Below, one piece after another: positions 35,499 to 42,369 of a DNA stretch of 64,000 nt. Under the pieces are notes generated by a model that did no database searches, had not been told where the DNA came from, and was given only the letters and a program-made list of their open reading frames with translations. Numbering within the stretch: position 1 is the first letter of the stretch; each line of letters starts with the position of its first letter. The DNA is from Candidatus Bathyarchaeota archaeon. GTDB lineage: Archaea > Thermoproteota > Bathyarchaeia > 40CM-2-53-6 > DTDX01. Made by a program: the position numbers and the translations under genes. The DNA is taken from assembly GCA_018396775.1 (NCBI GenBank), contig JAGTRF010000009.1, forward strand, positions 1 to 64,000. Reading direction: 5' to 3'.

Positions 35499-36179
35499 AT
35501 GAAAACTTTAAAAAGAATACATTTAATAATTATTAGGCTTCTCCTGCTTTTATGGCATAAAATTCATTTTAAACCTATAAAAATAAAGATTTTAGGGAGA
35601 AAATTTATTGTTATTCCTGGGGTTTTTTTACCTTATGGGGTGGTTACAAGCAAATTTTTAGCTAAAAGATTAAATGTTAAAAAGGGCGATAATGTTTTAG
35701 ATCTTGGAACAGGCTCTGGAATTCAAGCTGTTTTTGCAGCTGAAAAAGCTGGAAAAGTTGTTGCAATAGATATAAATCCTAAAAGCGTTATTTGCGCTAA
35801 AATAAATGCTCAATTAAATAATTTTGAAGGTAAAATTGAAGTTAGGAAGGGAGATTTATTTACTCCTGTGAAAAATGAAAAGTTTAATTTAATAATTTTT
35901 AACCTGCCTTACCTACCATTTAAATCTGAAAGTTTTCTTGAAAAAGCTTGGTGCAGCGGAGAAAAAAATGAATTAATTAAGCATTTTTTACGCGAAGCTG
36001 GAAGCTTTTTAGTTGAAAGGGGAAAGCTTCAATTAGTTTATTCTTCTATAGCAGGCGATTTAAATAAGCTTATAAAAATGCTTGAAGAGTTAGGGTTTAA
36101 CGCGAAGATTTCAGCTTATAAAATTCTCCCTTTTGAAAAGATAGTTTTAATAAACGCGGTTAAAAGAAGGATTAAATAA
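35499..36179 (+). CDS. HemK/PrmC-like SAM-dependent methyltransferase
   Basis: This 226-residue methyltransferase has a basic, hydrophobic N-terminus, the SAM site VLDLGTGSGIQAVFAA, the acidic strand end VVAIDINPKS and the catalytic NLPYLPF in place of the usual NPPY. The motif suggests methylation of an amide or amine nitrogen, as in release-factor glutamine methylation (archaeal aRF1 with Mtq2-like enzymes). The Leu in place of Pro is also seen in some archaeal members. Substrate not proven. Confidence 0.8.
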   Translation: MKTLKRIHLIIIRLLLLLWHKIHFKPIKIKILGRKFIVIPGVFLPYGVVTSKFLAKRLNVKKGDNVLDLGTGSGIQAVFAAEKAGKVVAIDINPKSVICAKINAQLNNFEGKIEVRKGDLFTPVKNEKFNLIIFNLPYLPFKSESFLEKAWCSGEKNELIKHFLREAGSFLVERGKLQLVYSSIAGDLNKLIKMLEELGFNAKISAYKILPFEKIVLINAVKRRIK

Positions 36180-36188
36180 AATATTAAA

Positions 36189-36731
36189 CTAGAAAATACC
36201 TCCTTTATGAGATTTAGCTAACTCATAATATTGTTGAGCATGCTTTTTTATTCTTAAATAGGTTAAATCATCAATGGTTTTTATAACTTTACCCGGAGTT
36301 CCAACAACAATTGATTTTGGTGGAACTTTTGTGTTTTCAAGAAGCGTCGAATTCATTCCTATTATAGATCCCTCCCCAATAACTGAGCCTTCAAAAATTA
36401 TTGCTCTTATTCCAATTAATACTATATTTCCAATTTTACAACCATGAATTACAGCTCCATGCGCAACAGTTACATAATCACCTATTTCAACAGGTAAATG
36501 ACCTTTTAATTCATCCCCTTCATATATATCGCCGCCATGAATTATAACATTTTCTTGGATATTTGAGTATTTACCTATAGTGATTTTCGCTACGTCTCCT
36601 CGAAGAATAGCTCCTGGGAAAATTGAGGCGCCTTCAGAAACTTCAACATCCCCGATAATTATAGCTAAAGGAGAAACAATCGCATCTTTATGGATTTTTG
36701 GGGTTTCATCTTTATATGGAATGATAGGCAA
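36189..36731 (-). CDS. Gamma-carbonic anhydrase-like hexapeptide protein
   Basis: This 180-residue left-handed beta-helix protein has conserved His residues in QENVIIHGG, TVAHGAVIHGCKIG, and R49-D51-type residues in FPGAILRGDVAKI. This is the gamma-class carbonic anhydrase or ferripyochelin-binding-like family, with three zinc-binding His between subunits of a trimer. In a CO2-fixing archaeon, bicarbonate interconversion would be useful; activity is not certain since many members are inactive. Confidence 0.87.
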   Translation of the reverse strand: MPIIPYKDETPKIHKDAIVSPLAIIIGDVEVSEGASIFPGAILRGDVAKITIGKYSNIQENVIIHGGDIYEGDELKGHLPVEIGDYVTVAHGAVIHGCKIGNIVLIGIRAIIFEGSVIGEGSIIGMNSTLLENTKVPPKSIVVGTPGKVIKTIDDLTYLRIKKHAQQYYELAKSHKGGIF

Positions 36732-36761
36732 TCAAGGGCACCTTCATGATATTTTACATTT

Positions 36762-37508
36762 TTAAATTAATTTTTCAATCTCTTTATTTTCGTCAATATT
36801 TTTCTCTATTATTTTTATTGATCCGTCAGTAAATAAATCAATTATATTATATGAGTGTCCAAATCGTCCCCTAGTCCTAATGCTTGAAACCGTCCCAGCA
36901 TTAACTAAAACAGTATTATATATTTTTAAAGCCCTTGCAACATGTCTATGACCCATTAAAACAAAATTAACTTTTCTAGTTAAGACCGTTTCTAAGATGT
37001 CTCCAGCATCCTCTAAAACGTTTGTTTCTCTTCCAGAATGTGGAACTGGAATTAAATGATGATGAAATACAACAATTTTTATAGCATCTTTAGATAAGCT
37101 TTTTAATTTTTTATCTAAAAGATCCTGTCTTCTTCGGCCTAATCTTCCATCATCTCTATCAGGTTCAGGGCTATTCATTACAAAAATAGCTGCTTTTCCA
37201 ACATGAGCTTCATAATCCATTGGTCCAATAACTTCTTTAAAAAGAGATTGACCATAATTTCTTTCATCATGATTACCTGGTGCAACAATTATTTTGCTAT
37301 CAAAAAGGTTAATTTTCTCTAATGCAAATTCATAATCTGGAAGAACACCATTATCAGTTAAATCCCCGCTATGCACAATAACATCTGGTTTAGGTTCCAG
37401 CATATTAATCTCTTTAATAGTTTTATCTAAAAGAGTTTCCATGAAATGTCCAAACTTAGATATATGAGTGTCAGAAACGTGAATTACTCTAAAAGCTAAA
37501 TCCTTCAA
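36762..37508 (-). CDS. Calcineurin-like metallophosphoesterase
   Basis: This 248-residue enzyme has the full motif set: HVSDTHIS, HSGDLTDNG, APGNHDER, VVFHHHLIP and LMGHRHVAR. The layout is like the cAMP phosphodiesterase CpdA/Icc group. The substrate is unknown. About 250 bp upstream on the same strand is the small zinc protein at 37605-37778. Confidence 0.9.
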   Translation of the reverse strand: MKDLAFRVIHVSDTHISKFGHFMETLLDKTIKEINMLEPKPDVIVHSGDLTDNGVLPDYEFALEKINLFDSKIIVAPGNHDERNYGQSLFKEVIGPMDYEAHVGKAAIFVMNSPEPDRDDGRLGRRRQDLLDKKLKSLSKDAIKIVVFHHHLIPVPHSGRETNVLEDAGDILETVLTRKVNFVLMGHRHVARALKIYNTVLVNAGTVSSIRTRGRFGHSYNIIDLFTDGSIKIIEKNIDENKEIEKLI

Positions 37509-37604
37509 TTTTAAAACCCCCTATTCTAAAGCTTTCAAATTTATAGCTTACTAATGAAGATAAAAAGCTTTATCAAAATAGTTTATTAAATTAATAAACA
37601 GATT

Positions 37605-37778
37605 TTATGCAGAAAACTCCTTGCTGCATTTAGGGCATTTAATTAAACCACAGCTTCCTAAAGCAGCTGAATCGCATCCAGCGCAAGCAAAAGCTCTAGC
37701 GTAAGAAACATCAAATTTAAAGCCGCAATAAGGGCAAGTAATAATATTTTTTGTTCTTGAAAAAATAGATTTAGCCAT
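37605..37778 (-). CDS. 57-residue zinc-ribbon protein
   Basis: A small gene not usually called by length filters: ATG 37778 to TAA 37605 encodes 57 residues with seven cysteines arranged as TCPYCGFKFDVSYA, FACAGCDSAALGSCG and KCPKCSKEF. Two CPxC knuckles flank a CxxC and one more Cys, suitable for one or two zinc ions. The strong Cys spacing and normal codon use indicate a real gene. Function unknown; small archaeal zinc ribbons often join transcription or RNA-processing complexes. It lies between the metallophosphoesterase and NUDIX genes on the same strand. Confidence 0.82.
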   Translation of the reverse strand: MAKSIFSRTKNIITCPYCGFKFDVSYARAFACAGCDSAALGSCGLIKCPKCSKEFSA

Positions 37779-37849
37779 TAAATCACCTTCTATTTAAAGG
37801 AAGTTAAATTAAATATTTTCAAGCTTATAAACTCATTTAAACTTTAATT

Positions 37850-38260
37850 TTAAAGAACTTTTTCTAAAGCTTCCTTTAACTTAGGAACAGTTTGATAAAA
37901 ATTTATCTCTTCAAAATTTATCCATTTCATATCTACATTTTCCCAATCTAACCTAATTTTTTCCGGCTGCTTAACTTTAAAAAGATATGGATAAACAATC
38001 CATTTCACTTTTTTAGCTTCATCTAAAACCTCAAGCGCTTCACCTTTTTTAATTAACTCTACATCACCTTCATTTAATCCAGCTTCCTCTTTTATTTCTT
38101 TGAAAGCTTGTTTATCTGGGTTTTCTTCATCTAAATAACCGCTTATTCCAGACCATTTCCCTCTGTAAGTTCCAACTTTCCTGCTTCTCTTAACTAAAAG
38201 AATTTTTTCACCACTTTTCAAAAAGCAAGTAACAACTTTTCTTTCATCAAAACATGTCAT
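37850..38260 (-). CDS. NUDIX hydrolase
   Basis: This 136-residue hydrolase carries the Nudix box GYLDEENPDKQAFKEIKEEAGL, with the metal-binding EExG, preceded by RGKWSGISG. It likely cleaves a nucleoside diphosphate derivative (house-cleaning or IPP isomerase-like shape), but the substrate cannot be told. Monocistronic or with the small zinc gene downstream. Confidence 0.88.
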   Translation of the reverse strand: MTCFDERKVVTCFLKSGEKILLVKRSRKVGTYRGKWSGISGYLDEENPDKQAFKEIKEEAGLNEGDVELIKKGEALEVLDEAKKVKWIVYPYLFKVKQPEKIRLDWENVDMKWINFEEINFYQTVPKLKEALEKVL

Positions 38261-38376
38261 TTAAACGCCACCATTAATTTTATGTAAAAATATTTAAAAT
38301 TTTTTATTGTTTTCTATCGTTTAACTATTCCATTACGTTTATTTTTATTAAAACCTGCATGTTTAAATTATCGAGC

Positions 38377-39234
38377 TTAAGCCGGCTTAATCTTTTTTGT
38401 ATTGCTGCATATAATTTTGTAAAGTTTTGAGCGTCTATCTTTAAAGCAGTCAACTTCCCATAATCCAGGAATCCTAACAATATGCTTATTGCGTGCTTTA
38501 TTTAAATCAACTTCAGCGACAATAACTTCTTCTTTCCCATCGCTTTTAGCTAAAACTTTACCAGAACAGTCGATAATCATGCTTTTTCCATAAAATTTAA
38601 ATTCTTTTTCTTCACCAACTCTATTAACCGCTATGATGTTAATGTGATTTTCTATAGCTCTAGCTTGAATCAGATAGTCTGTATAAAATTCAACTCCTTC
38701 AGCCCAATTAGCTGGAATAGCTAATAATTCAGCTCCCATTAAAGCTAAAACACGTGTAACTTCAGGGAAAAATATATCATAGCATATCGCTAAACCTAAT
38801 TTTCCAATACTAGTATTTACCGGTTGAATTGACATGTTACCCTTGTTAATAAATCTATCAAGCCCTAAATATGGTAAATGAGCTTTCCTATATTTATATT
38901 CAACACCATTAGGGCTTATTAATAAAGCAGCATTATAATAGTATTTATATGACTTTTCCACTAACCCAACGATAAGCCAACATTTTAAACGCTTGCAAAT
39001 CTCTTCAAGCCTTTTAGTAGATGAGCCAGGAATAGATTCAGCTATCTTCTTAACCTCCTTAATATTTGAGAAAACATAACCTGTTAAAGCGCATTCAGGA
39101 AACACAATTAATTTGGCGCTTTCCTCTTTAACAGCTTTCTCTGCGAAATATTCAATTTTATTAAGATTACCCTTAATATCCATTAAAATTGGATTTATTT
39201 GAGCTGCAGCCACTCTTAATTTATTAACTCTCAT
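38377..39234 (-). CDS. Carbon-nitrogen hydrolase (nitrilase superfamily)
   Basis: This 285-residue amidase has the Glu-Lys-Cys triad: FPECALTGY (Glu), YRKAHLPYLGLDRF (Lys) and LAICYDIFFPE (Cys). The family includes omega-amidase, N-carbamoylputrescine amidase and NAD synthetase-type amidases; the sequence does not discriminate. It stands alone on the minus strand. Confidence 0.9.
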   Translation of the reverse strand: MRVNKLRVAAAQINPILMDIKGNLNKIEYFAEKAVKEESAKLIVFPECALTGYVFSNIKEVKKIAESIPGSSTKRLEEICKRLKCWLIVGLVEKSYKYYYNAALLISPNGVEYKYRKAHLPYLGLDRFINKGNMSIQPVNTSIGKLGLAICYDIFFPEVTRVLALMGAELLAIPANWAEGVEFYTDYLIQARAIENHINIIAVNRVGEEKEFKFYGKSMIIDCSGKVLAKSDGKEEVIVAEVDLNKARNKHIVRIPGLWEVDCFKDRRSKLYKIICSNTKKIKPA

Positions 39235-39308
39235 AAATTAAAAAAGTAAAATTATTCTTATTTAAATTCTTTTTATTTAGCATAACTGCTTTTACTTAAG
39301 TTGATTAC

Positions 39309-40151
39309 TCATAATTTCTTTGTAAAAATTGGTTTAAGAATATCCTCGACAAACGCGTTCATTACAACGTTAAAGTTATGGAAAGTATCGTCAATCATTA
39401 TTTGCGGAAGTTTATTCATAAAAAATAGTATTTTTTCCAAGATATTATGTGGAATATAGGATAAACTCTCCATTATTTTAATTTCAGGATGGTTAAGCGT
39501 TGATTGTAAAGCAGTTAAGCAAGCTAAATCCTTTAATCTTCCAGCCAAACATAAAACTATAGCGGCAGGGTTATCTTTAGAAAGCTTCCATGCAATTAAA
39601 TCATCGCTTGATGGTTTCAACAAATACTGTAAATAAGCGATTTGATCCTCAATATATCCTGCTTTCAATAATAATTTTGTAGCTTCAAAATCTTTCACAG
39701 CAATGGAAATAAGATATATAAGATTAACACAGTATTGCTTAGAAAGGTTAAATTTTATTGAGGCTTCTGCAAGAGCCTTTGTAATTGGAAACATATAACA
39801 TTCTATAGAGCCGTGGAGAATTGAATGAGCCACTTCATGCCTTAAAGCACCTACTTGAATAAGCTTTGATACCTTTTTCATATTTTCTAAGCATATAGCT
39901 ATTCTAGATGTGCCTCTCCAAGCATCATGCTTTGCAAGAAAAGAATTATCGAAATCGCCTGTAACTACACCTACATCCATCATTTCCTGCTGGTAAAAGC
40001 TTTTCATAACTAATAAATTTTCAAATAAAAAAATCTCCACAATCTCTACGCTATGAGGAATCCTTTCATAACATTCCTTAACTACAGCAATTATGTCCTC
40101 CTCTACTTCTTCAGGTATTTTACCAAATCTTCTTAAAACAATTCTCACCAA
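39309..40151 (-). CDS. Putative zincin-like metalloprotease, archaeal
   Basis: This 280-residue protein is not clearly assigned to a named family. It contains GALRHEVAHSILHGS at about 102-116, an HExxH zinc motif, preceded by strands such as SRIAICLENM. A long helical C-terminal half follows with no second motif that I can identify as the third zinc ligand; Glu residues after HGSIE are candidates. No signal peptide or membrane helix is seen, so it would act in the cytoplasm. It is flanked by the amidase gene and a PIN toxin locus. Confidence 0.6.
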   Translation of the reverse strand: MVRIVLRRFGKIPEEVEEDIIAVVKECYERIPHSVEIVEIFLFENLLVMKSFYQQEMMDVGVVTGDFDNSFLAKHDAWRGTSRIAICLENMKKVSKLIQVGALRHEVAHSILHGSIECYMFPITKALAEASIKFNLSKQYCVNLIYLISIAVKDFEATKLLLKAGYIEDQIAYLQYLLKPSSDDLIAWKLSKDNPAAIVLCLAGRLKDLACLTALQSTLNHPEIKIMESLSYIPHNILEKILFFMNKLPQIMIDDTFHNFNVVMNAFVEDILKPIFTKKL

Positions 40152-40321
40152 CTTATCTAAACCTTTCTTAACTCTAAAATAAAACTAAAAATAATACAAA
40201 TATTTTTCCATTTATATTTTAACTAAACCCTTTAAAATTTCTAGGTTGGGAAGCAACCTTAGCTAAGCAGGGAATTCTTATTTTCTTCTCAAAGATGCTG
40301 AGTTTGCTTTAATAGAAACTG

Positions 40322-40729
40322 TTAAAGCAAATCTTCAGGAGCTTGTCTTTTAATCCAATCTACAGAATTAAAGTCCTCATCGTAAGAGACTATAGTATCT
40401 GCGGAAAGATCAAGAGCTTGAGCTGCAAGTGTACCATCGTAATCTAAACCGTAATCTTTCATAAAGGATGTAGCTTTTATACGGTTGCCTAAGCTTATTT
40501 GATGAATTGTTAATCCTTTATAGCGGAGAAGTGAAGCTAAAAATAATGCTAACTCTTTCCAGTTCTTACCATAATTTTTCATAACTACAGCTATAGAGTC
40601 GATATGAAACTCTGTGACAGCTGATTTAATTACGCCATCCCTTACTTTTCTTAAAAAGCGTTTACATGCTTCTGCATGCTGCTCCGCTAATTCAACTTCA
40701 AGAAATATATTAGAATCAAGTAATATTAT
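40322..40729 (-). CDS. PIN-domain protein (VapC family) without a canonical start codon
   Basis: The continuous frame from about 40741 to the stop at 40322 encodes a full PIN domain: LLDSNIFLEV, ACKRFLRKVRDG, GLDYDGTLAAQAL and VSYDEDFNSVD, with all acidic residues. It is homologous to the broken PIN gene at 213-637. However, no ATG, GTG or TTG lies between the upstream stop and LLDSN; only ATA (40729, 40726) or CTC/ATT triplets are available. The frame follows the antitoxin gene by overlap at its stop (40735). Either the start has been lost, a non-standard start is used by coupling, or an ATG far inside (40582, 86 residues) makes a truncated protein without the first Asp. Confidence 0.65.
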   Translation of the reverse strand: MILLDSNIFLEVELAEQHAEACKRFLRKVRDGVIKSAVTEFHIDSIAVVMKNYGKNWKELALFLASLLRYKGLTIHQISLGNRIKATSFMKDYGLDYDGTLAAQALDLSADTIVSYDEDFNSVDWIKRQAPEDLL

Positions 40730-40734
40730 GGTAT

Positions 40735-40935
40735 TTAAGAGTTTTTTGCTTTGAATTCTCGAGCTTCATGCTGCAATTCTACTCCAGTTTTTTTAACATG
40801 AGAAAGCGTACCATGAATTGCTTCTACAGAATCTTCAATAGATTCCGCGATCTCTAAAACTTCTGAAACTTGAGAAACCCAGGCTGTAAATGCTTTTTCT
40901 GAAGCTATGCTTAACGAACCTTTACCATAACTCAT
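40735..40935 (-). CDS. Probable VapB-type antitoxin upstream of the PIN gene
   Basis: This 66-residue protein reads SLSIASEKAFTAWVSQVSEV then a long helix (IAESIEDSVEAIHGTLSHVK). I do not recognise the DNA-binding fold, but its size and its position immediately before a PIN toxin frame, with contact at the stop codon, make it the likely antitoxin. Function otherwise unknown. Confidence 0.55.
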   Translation of the reverse strand: MSYGKGSLSIASEKAFTAWVSQVSEVLEIAESIEDSVEAIHGTLSHVKKTGVELQHEAREFKAKNS

Positions 40936-41030
40936 AATCCTCTTTTATGGATAATTAAGCCTTTTATGCTCTATCAAAATAAATTGCAAGAGCCTAAAAT
41001 TAGACCTTAAGTATAAATAATGTATGGAAA

Positions 41031-41040
41031 AATTTATATA
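41031..41040 (+). promoter_or_regulatory. TATA box of the intact AbrB/PIN operon
   Basis: AATTTATATA preceded by a purine-rich GGAAAA stretch resembles an archaeal BRE-TATA pair. It ends 31 nt before ATG 41072, giving a transcription start roughly 5-10 nt before the ATG, consistent with a nearly leaderless mRNA. Confidence 0.5.
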
Positions 41041-41071
41041 CTACCAATAAAATGTAATACAATGAAAAAGC

Positions 41072-41302
41072 ATGAAAAATGAGGTAGTAGTAACAAGAAA
41101 AGGTCAAACTACAATTCCAGCTAAATTTCGTATGAAATATAAAATTGAGGAGGGCACTAGGCTTAAAGTTATTGAAACTGAAGAAGGCATTCTTCTTAAA
41201 CCAGAAAAGTCGACAATCGATCTTACCGGTTCTGGAGCAAAATATGCAACTCCAGAAGAAATGAAGAAGATTTTAGATAAGCTTAGGGAAGAAGATGTCT
41301 AA
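41072..41302 (+). CDS. vapB: AbrB-family antitoxin
   Basis: This 76-residue protein starts KNEVVVTRKGQTTIPAKFRM, the swapped-hairpin AbrB/MazE fold, followed by KYKIEEGTRLKVIETEEG and a helical toxin-binding tail (ATPEEMKKILDKLREED). It should repress its own promoter and neutralise the PIN toxin encoded next, with which it overlaps by 8 nt. This is the only toxin-antitoxin pair of PIN type in the window that is fully intact. Confidence 0.9.
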   Translation: MKNEVVVTRKGQTTIPAKFRMKYKIEEGTRLKVIETEEGILLKPEKSTIDLTGSGAKYATPEEMKKILDKLREEDV

Positions 41303-41681
41303 AACTGTTTATGATACAAGATTTTTCATTGAACATTACTACTCTAAGGATAGAGAAATCCTTCAAAAAACCAAGGAAGAAATAAGAAAAACCAAAAAAA
41401 GGTATATCTCAGTTATAACAATTCATGAAATATACAAGCTTACACTTGAATTGGAAGGGCGGGAAACTGCAATCTTAAGAGTAAGCTTGCTAGAAAAAGA
41501 CTTCAAAGTAGTAAATATAGATTCGGAAATTGCAAAAAACTCAGCTGAATTAAGACATAAATATAAAATCCCGCTGGTTGACAGTATAATAGCAGCTACA
41601 AGCCTGCTTTTAAATGCTGTATGCGTTTCAGATGACCCTCACTTTAAAGCCATCAAAGAAATTAAAACTAAATGGATTTAA
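41295..41681 (+). CDS. vapC: PIN-domain RNase toxin (VapC)
   Basis: This 128-residue PIN nuclease has Asp in VYDTRFFIEHYY, Glu in ISVITIHEIYKL, Asp in PLVDSIIAATSLLL and Asp in CVSDDPHFKAI, so the metal site is complete. VapC toxins cut tRNA or rRNA. It is translationally coupled to the AbrB antitoxin. The pair lies about 180 bp from an integrase remnant and 430 bp from a tRNA gene, suggesting acquisition with a mobile element. Confidence 0.9.
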   Translation: MSKTVYDTRFFIEHYYSKDREILQKTKEEIRKTKKRYISVITIHEIYKLTLELEGRETAILRVSLLEKDFKVVNIDSEIAKNSAELRHKYKIPLVDSIIAATSLLLNAVCVSDDPHFKAIKEIKTKWI

Positions 41682-42111
41682 TGAAGAAAATAATGGAAAT
41701 TGATTTTATTTTGCGTTTAAAAGCATTAACTATTGGTTTATTAAAGCAATATTGAGTTGCCTTATAGCAATCCATCTCTATAAAGTTATTATTAGCAAAA
41801 CTCACTTCAAAGTTTCAGAAGCATGAAAGGGAGAGCCATCGCATCATTAAAATAAGGAATGTTCTTAAAAAGCTGAAATGAGTTTATTCAATATAGAATC
41901 AACTATAAAGTAAATTCCATGCTTTTCGCAGAGCCTAAACCATCTTAAATAAACATCAATTGTTATTTTAGAGCCTCTAGCCAAATTCCTAAACCAAAGC
42001 TTAACATCGCTATCTTCAAGCAGAAAAGCATAGCTTTATTAGACATAAGAAGTTTTCCAAAACCCTTTTTTAAAAGAGTAAAATCGATCTTTAGGACCCG
42101 CCTCAAAATCG
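41682..42111. other. Gene-poor stretch between vapC and tRNA-Pro
   Basis: Apart from the integrase remnant at 41865-42035, no frame could be recognised. The 75 nt between remnant and tRNA contain a GC-richer segment (42090-42112). An intact att repeat could not be found by eye. Confidence 0.4.
41865..42035 (-). pseudogene. Remnant of a tyrosine recombinase (integrase) N-terminal domain
   Basis: A 56-codon frame with no start, bounded by stops, reads LLEDSDVKLWFRNLARGSKI then TIDVYLRWFRLCEKHGI. This matches the SAM-like core-binding domain of archaeal XerC/phage-type integrases (DPDVRRWxxNLARGSxxTAxVYLRRLGxFC). The catalytic C-terminal half is absent. It begins 77 nt downstream of the 3' end of a tRNA-Pro gene and points the same way, the classical place for integrase sequences. 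I read it as the scar of an integrated element. Confidence 0.7.
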
Positions 42112-42128
42112 TGGTGGGGCAGACGGGA

Positions 42129-42150
42129 TTTTCATGGTCTAAATAACCAT
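42129..42150 (-). other. T-loop intron of tRNA-Pro (position 59/60)
   Basis: The precursor folds as the T-stem, then TTCA pairing with TGAA (4-bp central helix), 3-nt bulges AAA and AAT on opposite strands, and an inner helix TGGT/ACCA closing loop TATTTAG. Cutting after the second base of each bulge removes exactly 22 nt and restores TTCAAAT. This is a textbook strict BHB motif. Confidence 0.9.
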
Positions 42151-42172
42151 TTTGAACCCGTGACCACCAGCG

Positions 42173-42189
42173 GTCTAAGCTTAGCAGCT
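42173..42189 (-). other. Anticodon-loop intron of tRNA-Pro (position 37/38)
   Basis: The anticodon stem is followed by CTGG pairing with TTAG (two G-U pairs), bulges GGA and ACC, and an inner GCT/AGC helix with loop GCTA. Cutting after the second base of each bulge removes 17 nt and leaves the loop CTGGGGC with anticodon GGG and G37, as expected for proline. Confidence 0.88.
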
Positions 42190-42369
42190 CCCCAGGCTGG
42201 TATCCTAGACCAAGCTAGACGACTGCCCCACCCTATTTTTATTGATATAATAATCTCTAAAGTTATCTTATTTAAGCGTTTTTAAACTTTTATTTTTAAG
42301 TTGCCTTCATTATAAACTGTTAAAAAGCTTTAGATAATTCTCTAGCTTATTTTATTATTTAGGAGAGGA

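Larger units (their letters stand above)
42112..42229 (-). tRNA. tRNA-Pro(GGG) with two introns, CCA encoded
   Basis: Acceptor GGGGCAG (42229-42223) pairs perfectly with CTGCCCC, followed by A and encoded CCA. D-stem GTCT/GGAT, anticodon stem CCAGC/GCTGG, loop CTGGGGC after splicing (anticodon GGG), variable TGGTC, T-stem ACGGG/CCCGT and T-loop TTCAAAT after splicing. Intron 1 is 42189-42173 (17 nt) at 37/38; intron 2 is 42150-42129 (22 nt) at 59/60. Removing both leaves a 76-nt tRNA plus CCA with every consensus position in place. Both introns fold as bulge-helix-bulge substrates for the splicing endonuclease. Confidence 0.95.

Noticed and set aside
42129-42150. T-loop insertion of the tRNA as assembly error or pseudogene
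   Set aside because: The insert makes a perfect bulge-helix-bulge with correct cut sites and the restored T-loop is exactly consensus, which chance would hardly give.
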